The position numbers and the translations under genes were made by a program. Positions 18,417-24,955 of a stretch of 64,000 nucleotides of DNA are shown piece by piece. Numbering within the stretch: position 1 is the stretch's first letter; each line of letters opens with the position of its first letter. Source of the DNA: Labilibaculum sp. (GTDB taxonomy: Bacteria > Bacteroidota > Bacteroidia > Bacteroidales > Marinifilaceae); NCBI GenBank assembly GCA_016342745.1, contig JAEINT010000001.1, positions 62,001-126,000 on the forward strand, read 5' to 3'. The notes beneath the pieces were generated by a model. It was not told the origin of the DNA. It was given only the letters and a program-made list of their open reading frames with translations, and searched no databases.

Positions 18417-18436
18417 AGACGCAATGCCTTGCGTCT
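18417..18436. repeat. AGACGCAA...TTGCGTCT palindrome
   Basis: The inverted repeat AGACGCAA (18417-18424) / TTGCGTCT (18429-18436) with a TGCC loop lies between napB and napD. It is a variant of the perfect palindrome at 23496-23515 and the decayed one at 28582-28602. Confidence 0.6.
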
Positions 18437-18460
18437 GTACATTTAATAAATATTGATAAT

Positions 18461-18805
18461 ATGAACATATCAAGTATAGTGATTCGAACTTTACCAGAGC
18501 ATTCGGAAAATTTGGTTTCGGAGCTTACGAAAAGTGAGATTTGTGATTATTATTTGCACGATGAAACAAAAATCATCGTGACAATAGAGGGAGAAGGAAT
18601 TAGTGAGGAGATCGCTAAGCTAAAGCAGATTCAAAAAATGGATCATGTGATTGCTGCTGATATGATGTATTCCTATTCCGAAGCCGAATTAGATCGAGAA
18701 AAAGATAAAATTGAGAAATCAGATGGAATTAAACCTTGGCTAAACGATAACAGTGATGAAGCCGGTTTAATCAGTTACGCTGGAGATCTCAAGAAGAAAA
18801 TTTAA
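18461..18805 (+). CDS. napD: NapD-like Tat-signal chaperone
   Basis: This 114-residue cytosolic protein opens with the NapD-type MNISSIVIRTLPEHSENLV and a ferredoxin-like beta-alpha-beta pattern. NapD binds the NapA twin-arginine signal peptide and holds back export until the molybdenum cofactor is inserted. It has a charged C-terminal tail of about 30 residues beyond the usual core. It is the last gene of the nap locus. No clear terminator follows; REP-like palindromes come directly after it. Confidence 0.85.
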   Translation: MNISSIVIRTLPEHSENLVSELTKSEICDYYLHDETKIIVTIEGEGISEEIAKLKQIQKMDHVIAADMMYSYSEAELDREKDKIEKSDGIKPWLNDNSDEAGLISYAGDLKKKI

Positions 18806-18814
18806 TTATTAAAT

Positions 18815-18878
18815 CCCCCAGCTAAGGCAGGGGGCAATTAAAACAATTTATGATTTTGCCTCGGGTTAAAACCCGAGG
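18815..18878. repeat. REP-like hairpins at the left edge of the transposase element
   Basis: There are two adjacent hairpins: CCCCC-AGCTAAGGCA-GGGGG (18815-18834), and CCTCGGGTT (18859-18867) / AACCCGAGG (18870-18878). The second recurs at 19449-19468 beyond the transposase and at 24819-24838 as part of a copy without transposase. They mark the ends of an IS200/REP-type element. Confidence 0.65.
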
Positions 18879-18967
18879 TTTTTAAATTTCCATCCATAGG
18901 GTATTAATATAATTGTTTTGTTCGATAAAAAGATGTAAGTTTTTTCTCAAAACAAAACAGCACGCAT

Positions 18968-19420
18968 ATGCCACATGCTAGAGTGTATATTCATTTTGTA
19001 TGGAGTACAAAATATCGGGAACCATTTCTAAAATCAAGTTTGCTAAGAAAAAAAGTTTGGAAACACATCAAGGAAAATGCTGAAGAAAAAGGTATTTATA
19101 TCGATTTTATAAATGGATATCACGATCATTGTCATTGTTTAGTAAGGCTTCAGTCAGATCAGACCATAAGTCAGCTTATGCAAATGATTAAAGGAGAATC
19201 TTCCTTTTAAATTAATAAAAATAAGCTGTGTAAAGATAATTTCGAGTGGCAGAACGATTATTATGCGGTATCGGTGAGTGAATCAGCGCTACAACGAGTT
19301 CGCAATTACATCAAAAACCAAGAGTCTCATCACCAACTTAAATCATTTGAGCAAGAGGAATTGGTTGAGAAATATGGATTTCTTAAAATGGATGCCTCAG
19401 CTAAAGCAGGGGACATCTGA
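18968..19420 (+). pseudogene. IS200-like / REP-associated Y1 transposase, broken by an in-frame stop
   Basis: The first 80 codons encode the start of a Y1 transposase: HARVYIHFVWSTKYREP at the N-terminus and the HUH metal motif in DHCHCLVRL, ending at GESSF. A TAA at 19208-19210 then interrupts. Reading on in the same frame gives INKNKLC...FEWQNDYYAVSVSESALQRVRNYIKNQ... to a TGA at 19418-19420, which supplies the missing half with the catalytic tyrosine region. The TAA occupies the position where the family has Trp (ESSFWIN). Total length 150 codons fits IS200-type TnpA. The enzyme cannot be made intact, so the element is immobile unless helped in trans. The last codons run into the right-end repeat. 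Confidence 0.85.
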
Positions 19421-19525
19421 TTCAATTTAGTTATAGATTTATCCTTTACCTTGGGTTTCAACCCGAGGATTTTAGTAAAGTATGGCATTCCATTCATTGC
19501 CTCTTGCTTTAGCTAGAGGATCCTT
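19394..19525. repeat. REP-like hairpins at the right edge of the transposase element
   Basis: GCCTCAGCTAAAGCAGGGG (from 19394) resembles the left-edge hairpin, and CCTTGGGTT (19449-19457) / AACCCGAGG (19460-19468) repeats the left palindrome. Beyond it, CTCTTGCTTTAGCTAGAGGA (about 19500-19520) matches the sequence that precedes the palindrome at 24763. The whole forms a REP/IS200-type end structure. Confidence 0.55.
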
Positions 19526-19530
19526 ATTTT

Positions 19531-19989
19531 TTACAAATCGTACCCAATCTTATCCGAAGAAGATATCACAAAAGTACTGTTGAATCGAGTTAGGTATTCG
19601 AATTTCGATAGTTTTTCCTGAATGAAGAATTGAAATTCATTCATATCCTTCACCATTAATTTTAGCATGGCATCAAAATTTCCCGAGGTGTAATAAAACT
19701 CCATGACCTCTGGTAAGGCCAACGCTTGTTCGCGAAAAGAATCTACTACATCTCGTGTGTGCTTGGTGAGCAAAATAGAAATAAAAACAACCATGCTTCT
19801 ATCGATTTTCTCAGGATCGAGAACGGCCACATAGTTTTTAATAATTCCACTTCTTTCCAGTTTTTTTACCCGTTCGTAAACAGGCGTATTGCTCAAATGT
19901 AGCTTCTCTGCTAACTCTTTGATTGTGATACGGCAATCTTGTTGTAATAACTCCAAAATCTTACGATCCGTTCGATCTAAATTTTCCAT
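19531..19989 (-). CDS. Lrp/AsnC family transcriptional regulator
   Basis: This 152-residue regulator has an N-terminal winged helix-turn-helix (LDRTDRKILELLQQDCRITIKELAEKLHLS, residues 3-32, then VYERVKKLERSGII) and a C-terminal RAM ligand domain that in this family senses amino acids. Start choice: the ATG at 19989 gives the standard Lrp opening. The frame continues upstream for 33 unconserved codons. It is divergent from the 2-oxoacid oxidoreductase operon, with about 300 bases between their starts. It probably controls that operon, and perhaps itself, in response to an amino acid. Confidence 0.92.
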   Translation of the reverse strand: MENLDRTDRKILELLQQDCRITIKELAEKLHLSNTPVYERVKKLERSGIIKNYVAVLDPEKIDRSMVVFISILLTKHTRDVVDSFREQALALPEVMEFYYTSGNFDAMLKLMVKDMNEFQFFIQEKLSKFEYLTRFNSTFVISSSDKIGYDL

Positions 19990-20090
19990 GGAAGAATATT
20001 TTTCTAGTGATATTGCTGAATTATGCTTTTGTAAAGATATAAATTCTGCAATAAAGGCAATATGATAGATGAGTTTTCTGTAATTCATTA

Positions 20091-20104
20091 ATTTACTAGT
20101 AAAT
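20091..20104. promoter_or_regulatory. Candidate operator: perfect 14-base palindrome ahead of the Lrp-type gene
   Basis: ATTTACTAGTAAAT is a perfect AT-rich palindrome about 100 bases upstream of the lrp-like start and about 185 bases upstream of the oxidoreductase operon. Lrp/AsnC proteins bind AT-rich dyads of this size. Its assignment as the operator is inference. Confidence 0.3.
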
Positions 20105-20182
20105 AAATTGGCTTAAGTGTATTTTTACAAGTGAAAAGATCTCGTAAAGAGTTTGATTCAAAACACACTTTCGCCTATCGGC

Positions 20183-20200
20183 TCCCGAAAGCTTTCGGGA
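20183..20200. repeat. Perfect palindrome TCCCGAAAGCTTTCGGGA
   Basis: This 18-base perfect inverted repeat lies in the region between the Lrp-type regulator and the porC gene. It shares the CCGA-A-AGCT-T-TCGG core of the repeats at 10891-10909 and 33916-33934. Confidence 0.6.
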
Positions 20201-20230
20201 TTACCTGAGAGGAGGAAGACTTTTAAGTAA

Positions 20231-20250
20231 AGGCGTATTGCAATACGCCT
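20231..20250. repeat. Perfect palindrome AGGCGTATTGCAATACGCCT
   Basis: This 20-base perfect inverted repeat lies 38 bases before the start of the 2-oxoacid oxidoreductase operon, in its presumed 5' leader. The same core (GGCGTATTGCAATACGCC) recurs at 23452-23469 right after porB, so copies frame the four-gene operon. Confidence 0.75.
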
Positions 20251-20287
20251 CAACAAAATAACAAAACAACAAACAAAATAGAATACG

Positions 20288-20839
20288 ATGAAAGAAATTA
20301 GATGGCATGGAAGAGGAGGACAAGGTGGTTTTACCGCTTCTCGTTTGCTAGGTATTGCTGCAAGTGTTCACGGAGGTAAACATGCTTTGGCATTTCCATC
20401 TTTCGGACCAGAAAGAAGAGGAGCTCCAGTTTTGGCTTTCACTAAAATTGATGATACAAAAATTCACGATAGAAGCGAAGTTCAGAATAGCGACTATGTT
20501 GTTGTAATGGATGAAACTTTAGTGACTCCTGGATTCGAAAAAGGAATTAGAGCAGGTGCTACCATTCTTATCAACACCGAAAATGTAGAGAAATACAGAG
20601 AAGCTTTGAAAGGATTTCTAGTAATGGGTATTGATGCTTCATCTTTAGCGATGGAGATTTTGGGTCGTCCAATTACTAACACAGCAATGTATGGAGCTTT
20701 GGCTGCAGCATCTGGATTGGTAAGTAAAGAAGCGGCTATTGCAAGTATCAGAACTGAGATGAAACCTAAGTTGGCTGAGTTAAATGTTAAGATTGTAGAG
20801 AAAGCATTTGAATTAATGAACAATTATTCTGGCTTATAG
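20288..20839 (+). CDS. porC: 2-oxoacid:ferredoxin oxidoreductase, gamma subunit (PorC/VorC type)
   Basis: This 183-residue subunit begins MKEIRWHGRGGQGG, the hallmark of the gamma chain of four-subunit pyruvate/2-ketoisovalerate ferredoxin oxidoreductases, and has the FPSFGPERRGAPVLAFTKI segment of that domain. The complex oxidises 2-oxoacids to acyl-CoA plus CO2 and reduces ferredoxin in the cytoplasm. The order gamma-delta-alpha-beta in this operon is a common arrangement. The substrate (pyruvate, branched-chain or another 2-oxoacid) cannot be fixed from this chain. Confidence 0.93.
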   Translation: MKEIRWHGRGGQGGFTASRLLGIAASVHGGKHALAFPSFGPERRGAPVLAFTKIDDTKIHDRSEVQNSDYVVVMDETLVTPGFEKGIRAGATILINTENVEKYREALKGFLVMGIDASSLAMEILGRPITNTAMYGALAAASGLVSKEAAIASIRTEMKPKLAELNVKIVEKAFELMNNYSGL

Positions 20840-20885
20840 GTTAGGGATTGGTAATTATTAATTGATAATTCTTAATTAAAGAGAA

Positions 20886-21179
20886 ATGAATCGTCCAAAG
20901 AAAACGGAATTTAAATTCCCAACACATATAGATGAATACCCAACTGGCCCTCAATATTCGGCAGGTTACTTACCAGAAACCAATGCGGGCTGGAGATCAG
21001 TTCGTCCTGTAGTTGATCACGATGCTTGTGTTTTCTGTTTGCGTTGCTATCTACTTTGTCCAGATGGCACCATTATGAAAGAAAACGGCAAAATTGAATT
21101 CGACATGGATTATTGCAAAGGCTGTGGAGTTTGTGCTCACGAATGCCCAAAGGATGCAATTCAAATGGTAAAAGAGTAG
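20886..21179 (+). CDS. porD: 2-oxoacid:ferredoxin oxidoreductase, delta (ferredoxin-like) subunit
   Basis: This is a 97-residue delta subunit with two [4Fe-4S] motifs, CVFCLRCYLLCPDG and CKGCGVCAHECPKDAI, preceded by a segment (TGPQYSAGYLP...GWRSVRPVVDH) typical of PorD/VorD. It carries electrons from the TPP subunit to free ferredoxin. It lies 46 bases after the gamma gene. Confidence 0.93.
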   Translation: MNRPKKTEFKFPTHIDEYPTGPQYSAGYLPETNAGWRSVRPVVDHDACVFCLRCYLLCPDGTIMKENGKIEFDMDYCKGCGVCAHECPKDAIQMVKE

Positions 21180-21200
21180 GGACGCGAAATATAGTGTCCA
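21176..21200. repeat. GGACGC...GTGTCC hairpin, second copy
   Basis: GTAGGGACGCGAAATATAGT followed by GTCC overlaps the porD stop codon. It has the same ends and spacing as the element after the GNAT gene (3041-3064). Confidence 0.45.
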
Positions 21201-21230
21201 AAATTTACAGTTATCTGTTTTTTTCACCCT

Positions 21231-21323
21231 TTCGCCTGTCGGCACTTTCCCTTAAAAGGGAAAGAAATTGAAATCAAGTTTCTCCCTTTTTAAGGGGAGA
21301 TGTCCAAAGGACAGAGGGGTGTT
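21231..21323. repeat. Intergenic element with two AAGGG-type inverted repeats (porD-porA spacer)
   Basis: CTTTCCCTT/AAGGGAAAG (21246-21265) forms a tight hairpin. It is followed by CTCCCTTTTTAAGGGGAG and GTCCAAAGGAC. This looks like the type of non-coding repeat that is dispersed in Bacteroidota genomes. It separates porD from porA by 173 bases inside what should be one operon. Confidence 0.45.
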
Positions 21324-21352
21324 TTTATAACTAATGGCTAATAAACAAAACA

Positions 21353-22543
21353 ATGAAATCAAATAAAATATTCATATCAGGTGATGAGGCAGTAGCTCAG
21401 GGCGTGAGATTATCTCGTCCCCATGTAGTAGCTGCTTACCCAATCACCCCGCAAACCATAACCGTTGAACGCCTATCAGAAATGTGCGAAGCAGGTGAAA
21501 TGGATGGCGAATACATGCACGTAGAGTCTGAGCATTCTGCAATTTCAGCAACAATGGGAGCAAGCGCAGTTGGCGCCAGAACATTTACGGCATCTTCTTC
21601 ACAAGGTTTATTGTATATGGCCGAAGGTCTGCATTACTGTAGTGGTGGTCGCTGGCCAGTTGTGATGATGAACGCAAATCGCTCGGTGGCTTTACCATGG
21701 AGTATCTATGGCGATCAGCGTGATTCACTATCTCTTTTGGATTGTGGATGGATTCAGGTTTATGTGGAAGATGCACAGGAAGCTTTGGACATGATTATTC
21801 AGGCATATAAAATTGCTGAGCATAAAGATGTATTAACACCAATGATGGTGAACTTGGATGGTTTTATTCTGACTCACACTTACGAGTTGGTCGATATTCC
21901 TGAGCAAAAAATGGTAGATGAATTTCTTCCTGCTTTCGAAACACCAAACAAAATGTCTTTCGCAGAACCAAAGAACTTAGGTTTTAGCTCTAAACCAGAT
22001 GACAATACAGAATTCAAATATCAGCAAAACGAAGCCATGTTCAACTCGATACAAGTTCTTAAGGATGTAGATCAGGAATTTGCTGATACATTCGGAAGAA
22101 AGTACGAGGGAATGGTGGAAGAATACCGTTGCGAAGATGCAGATGTAGTATTGACTGCTTTGGGTAGTGTTTGTGGAACCATTCGTGTAGTGGTTGATAA
22201 GATGCGCGCTGAAGGCAAAAAAGTTGGTTTGTTGAAGATTCGTTACATGCGTCCTTTCCCAGAAGCAGAAGTGAAAGATTTAGCACGTCGTGTTAATGCA
22301 ATCGGTGTGATTGATAAGGATATTTCTTTCGGATACGAAGGAACTGTTTACACCAATGTAAACTCAGCAATTTCTAAAATCGACAAGTACGTTTACAAGA
22401 GCAATTTTGTTGGCGGATTAGGCGGACGTGATATCACGAAAGATGAGATCGAAGAGATGTTCAACAAGCTATTTAGCGGAGTTGAGAATAAGAGTGAAGA
22501 AAAAGTAGAATTTTTTAGCCTTAACGTAGAAACCAATGACTAA
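21353..22543 (+). CDS. porA: 2-oxoacid:ferredoxin oxidoreductase, alpha subunit
   Basis: This 396-residue alpha chain has the pyrimidine-binding domain pattern (ISGDEAVAQGVRLS.PHVVAAYPITPQTITVERLSE, then YMHVESEHSAISATMGASAVGARTFTASSSQGLLYMAE) at residues 7-95. It also has the later transketolase C-terminal-like domain with LGSVCGT and GLLKIRYMRPFP. It forms the TPP site with the beta chain and overlaps the beta gene by eight bases. The LPWSIYGDQRDSL segment is that of the four-subunit POR/VOR group. Pyruvate versus branched-chain specificity is unresolved. Confidence 0.94.
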   Translation: MKSNKIFISGDEAVAQGVRLSRPHVVAAYPITPQTITVERLSEMCEAGEMDGEYMHVESEHSAISATMGASAVGARTFTASSSQGLLYMAEGLHYCSGGRWPVVMMNANRSVALPWSIYGDQRDSLSLLDCGWIQVYVEDAQEALDMIIQAYKIAEHKDVLTPMMVNLDGFILTHTYELVDIPEQKMVDEFLPAFETPNKMSFAEPKNLGFSSKPDDNTEFKYQQNEAMFNSIQVLKDVDQEFADTFGRKYEGMVEEYRCEDADVVLTALGSVCGTIRVVVDKMRAEGKKVGLLKIRYMRPFPEAEVKDLARRVNAIGVIDKDISFGYEGTVYTNVNSAISKIDKYVYKSNFVGGLGGRDITKDEIEEMFNKLFSGVENKSEEKVEFFSLNVETND

Positions 22544-23444
22544 TCTAGTAGATATCCCAAAAGTGAATGCCAAAAACATGACCGAGAAGGAATTTTTCTA
22601 TGGTCATAAAGCTTGCGCCGGATGTGGTGGAAGTATTGCAGTACGATTGGCACTTAAAGTATTGGGCGAGCGCACCTATACAGCGCTACCAGCAGGATGT
22701 ATGTCGGCAGTAGGATTTATATTTCCTCAAATGGCATTCAATACCAATGCAATTATTACAACTTTCCCAGGATCGGCAAGTATGGCAGCAGGAATTGCAG
22801 CTGGAGCCAAAGCTTTGGGTCAGAAAGATTTTAAAACTGTAGTATTCGCTGGCGACGGTGGAACTGCTGATATCGGATTCCAGGCTTTATCAGGAATGAT
22901 TGATCGTAACGATGACGTTTTGTACATCTGCTACGACAACGAAGCTTATATGAATACTGGTATTCAGAAGAGTGGATTAACGCCTTATGGAACCAAAACA
23001 ACAACAACACCTGCAGGTGAGAATCTTCCAGGAACAATAACTCACAAAAAGAATTTGTTCGAGATTATTGCTGCTCACGATATCGCTTATGCTGCAACGG
23101 CAAGTATTGGTTATCCTCAAGATTTCTTGAATAAAGTGAACAAAGCCAAGCACATTAAAGGCGCAACTTTTATTCATGTGTATGCCTCTTGTCCAACAGG
23201 ATGGGGAACACCAACCGAAACATCTGTGGAAATTGCAAAAGATGCAGTAGACTGTGGTCTTATTTTCCTTGCAGAATATGAAGATGGCGAGTACAAATTG
23301 AATCGTAACCCTAAAGAATTTAAATCGGTTGAGTCTTATTTGAAGAAGCAAGGTCGATTCAAGCATATGGGCGATGCCGATATTAAGTGCGTAATGGAAA
23401 ACCGCGATAAGAAGTGGTCTCGTATGCGCAAAAATTGGCTGTAA
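22536..23444 (+). CDS. porB: 2-oxoacid:ferredoxin oxidoreductase, beta (TPP) subunit
   Basis: This 302-residue beta chain has the TPP-binding motif GDGGTADIGFQAL...NEAYMNTG (residues about 106-145) and the cysteines of its own [4Fe-4S] cluster in CAGCGG near the N-terminus and CPTGWG further on. It starts inside the alpha gene, so translation is coupled. With the other three chains it completes a cytosolic ferredoxin-reducing 2-oxoacid oxidase. It is followed by two palindromes and an aminotransferase gene that could supply its substrate. Confidence 0.95.
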   Translation: MTNLVDIPKVNAKNMTEKEFFYGHKACAGCGGSIAVRLALKVLGERTYTALPAGCMSAVGFIFPQMAFNTNAIITTFPGSASMAAGIAAGAKALGQKDFKTVVFAGDGGTADIGFQALSGMIDRNDDVLYICYDNEAYMNTGIQKSGLTPYGTKTTTTPAGENLPGTITHKKNLFEIIAAHDIAYAATASIGYPQDFLNKVNKAKHIKGATFIHVYASCPTGWGTPTETSVEIAKDAVDCGLIFLAEYEDGEYKLNRNPKEFKSVESYLKKQGRFKHMGDADIKCVMENRDKKWSRMRKNWL

Positions 23445-23451
23445 CGGTAAT

Positions 23452-23469
23452 GGCGTATTGCAATACGCC
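23452..23469. repeat. Perfect palindrome GGCGTATTGCAATACGCC
   Basis: This second copy of the element at 20231-20250 lies eight bases after the porB stop codon. Confidence 0.75.
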
Positions 23470-23495
23470 CCAACAATAACAATATAAAACAGTAA

Positions 23496-23515
23496 AGACG
23501 CAATGCATTGCGTCT
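23496..23515. repeat. Perfect palindrome AGACGCAATGCATTGCGTCT
   Basis: This 20-base perfect inverted repeat lies between porB and the aminotransferase gene, 27 bases after the preceding palindrome. Variants are at 18417-18436 and 28582-28602. Confidence 0.75.
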
Positions 23516-23535
23516 CAATAAAAAAATAAACAATC

Positions 23536-24753
23536 ATGATCAGCGATTTAAAAGGAACTTTTTCCCAAATCAGCAATAACAATAAGCGATCAGCAATTCG
23601 TGAAATCCTGAAATTGACTCAAAATCCTGAGATTATTTCATTTGCAGGAGGTTTGCCAGCTCCAGAATCTTTTCCGGTAGATGCATTGGATAGCATTGTG
23701 TCGGATATGTTGCGCGAAGAAGGTGCAGCCGTTTTACAATACGATGCAACCGAAGGTGTTACTGAGCTTAGAGAACTGCTTGTTAAAAAGTACCAAGATG
23801 AAGGCATAGAATGTTCTTTGGATAATATGATTGTAACAACAGGATCGCAGCAAGGGCTTGACTTGGTAGGAAAAGTTTTTGTGAACCAAGATGATGTTGT
23901 GATTTGCGGTTTGCCATCCTACTTAGGTGGAATTAGTGCTTTTCAGGCTTATGGAGCTAAAATGGAAGGTGTTCCAATGGATGAGCAAGGAATGAGTGCT
24001 GAGCTTTTAGAAGCAAAATTGCTTGCATTACAAGAGCAAGGAATCAAGCCAAAGTTCATTTATGTTATTCCTGATTTTCAAAACCCAACAGGGATTACCA
24101 TGCCTGAATCTCGTCGTTTGGAGATTATCGCATTGGCGCACAAATTTGATGTGTTGATCGTTGAAGATTGTCCTTATCGTGAAGTGCGATTCGATGGCGA
24201 GCCTCAACGAATGATGTATGATTTGGATAATGATAATCATGTGATGACTTTGGGAACTTTCTCGAAGATTTTTGCACCAGGATTTCGCATTGGTTGGATC
24301 TTAGGACCAAAAGATGTCAATGAAAAGATCGTTGTTGCGAAGCAGTCTGCTGACTTGTGTACACCAACGTTCGTGCAAAAAATTGCTGTTCGTTACATGA
24401 ATTCAGGGGTGTTCGAAACTAACTTGCAAAAGACGATTGATTTGTATCATCAGCGTCGTGATGTGATGTTGGCAGAATTGGAGAAACGCATGCCAGATTG
24501 TGTGAAATGGACTCGTCCTGAAGGAGGAATGTTCCTATTCATTACCTTACCAGAACACATGGATGCTTTGGATTTGTTCCATAAAGCAATTGATAAGAAA
24601 GTTGCTTTTGTAACGGGAAATGTATTCTATTGCGATGGTGGTGGAAGAAATACAATTCGTTTGAATTTCTCTTACGTGAACAACGAAAAAGCAATTGCTG
24701 GAGTAACACGTTTAGCAGAAATTATCGAAGCAGAAGTTATGGTGGAAGCATAA
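23536..24753 (+). CDS. PLP-dependent aminotransferase, class I/II (2-aminoadipate/aromatic type)
   Basis: This 405-residue fold-type I aminotransferase resembles LysN/MocR-type enzymes: SFAGGLPAPESFP near the start, LQYDATEGVTELRELL, NPTGITMP, and the Schiff-base lysine K244 in LGTFSKIFAPGFRIGW. It converts an amino acid plus 2-oxoglutarate to a 2-oxoacid plus glutamate. It follows the 2-oxoacid:ferredoxin oxidoreductase genes, so it probably feeds that enzyme. The amino acid could be aromatic, branched-chain or 2-aminoadipate; the sequence alone does not decide. Confidence 0.9.
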   Translation: MISDLKGTFSQISNNNKRSAIREILKLTQNPEIISFAGGLPAPESFPVDALDSIVSDMLREEGAAVLQYDATEGVTELRELLVKKYQDEGIECSLDNMIVTTGSQQGLDLVGKVFVNQDDVVICGLPSYLGGISAFQAYGAKMEGVPMDEQGMSAELLEAKLLALQEQGIKPKFIYVIPDFQNPTGITMPESRRLEIIALAHKFDVLIVEDCPYREVRFDGEPQRMMYDLDNDNHVMTLGTFSKIFAPGFRIGWILGPKDVNEKIVVAKQSADLCTPTFVQKIAVRYMNSGVFETNLQKTIDLYHQRRDVMLAELEKRMPDCVKWTRPEGGMFLFITLPEHMDALDLFHKAIDKKVAFVTGNVFYCDGGGRNTIRLNFSYVNNEKAIAGVTRLAEIIEAEVMVEA

Positions 24754-24762
24754 ATAATCACC

Positions 24763-24838
24763 AGCTTTAGCTAGGGATAAGAGATATGTTTTTAATAAAA
24801 CATTATTTTCATCCTTTGCCTCGGGTTTCAACCCGAGG
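24763..24838. repeat. Solo REP-like copy without transposase
   Basis: CCAGCTTTAGCTAGG (from about 24763) and the palindrome CCTCGGGTT (24819-24827) / AACCCGAGG (24830-24838) match the ends of the broken transposase element 5 kb upstream, but no transposase lies between them. It looks like a non-autonomous (MITE/REP-like) copy in the spacer after the aminotransferase. Confidence 0.6.
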
Positions 24839-24955
24839 TTGATGATTTTAATGGATAAATAATTTATTGAAGGGAGTGCGTACACGATTTTACTCGTGTA
24901 TTTACTCCCTTTTAATTTTTTTGAGTAATTTTTCGAAAAATTTAGTTTCCTAACA

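Noticed and set aside
19208-19210. Possible stop-codon recoding in the transposase
   Set aside because: The codon is TAA, which is not used for selenocysteine or pyrrolysine, and no recoding signal is seen; a nonsense mutation is simpler.
22977-23582. 201-codon minus-strand frame over porB and the following palindromes
   Set aside because: It is antisense to the conserved porB gene and its translation is a low-complexity, Cys/Phe-rich shadow.
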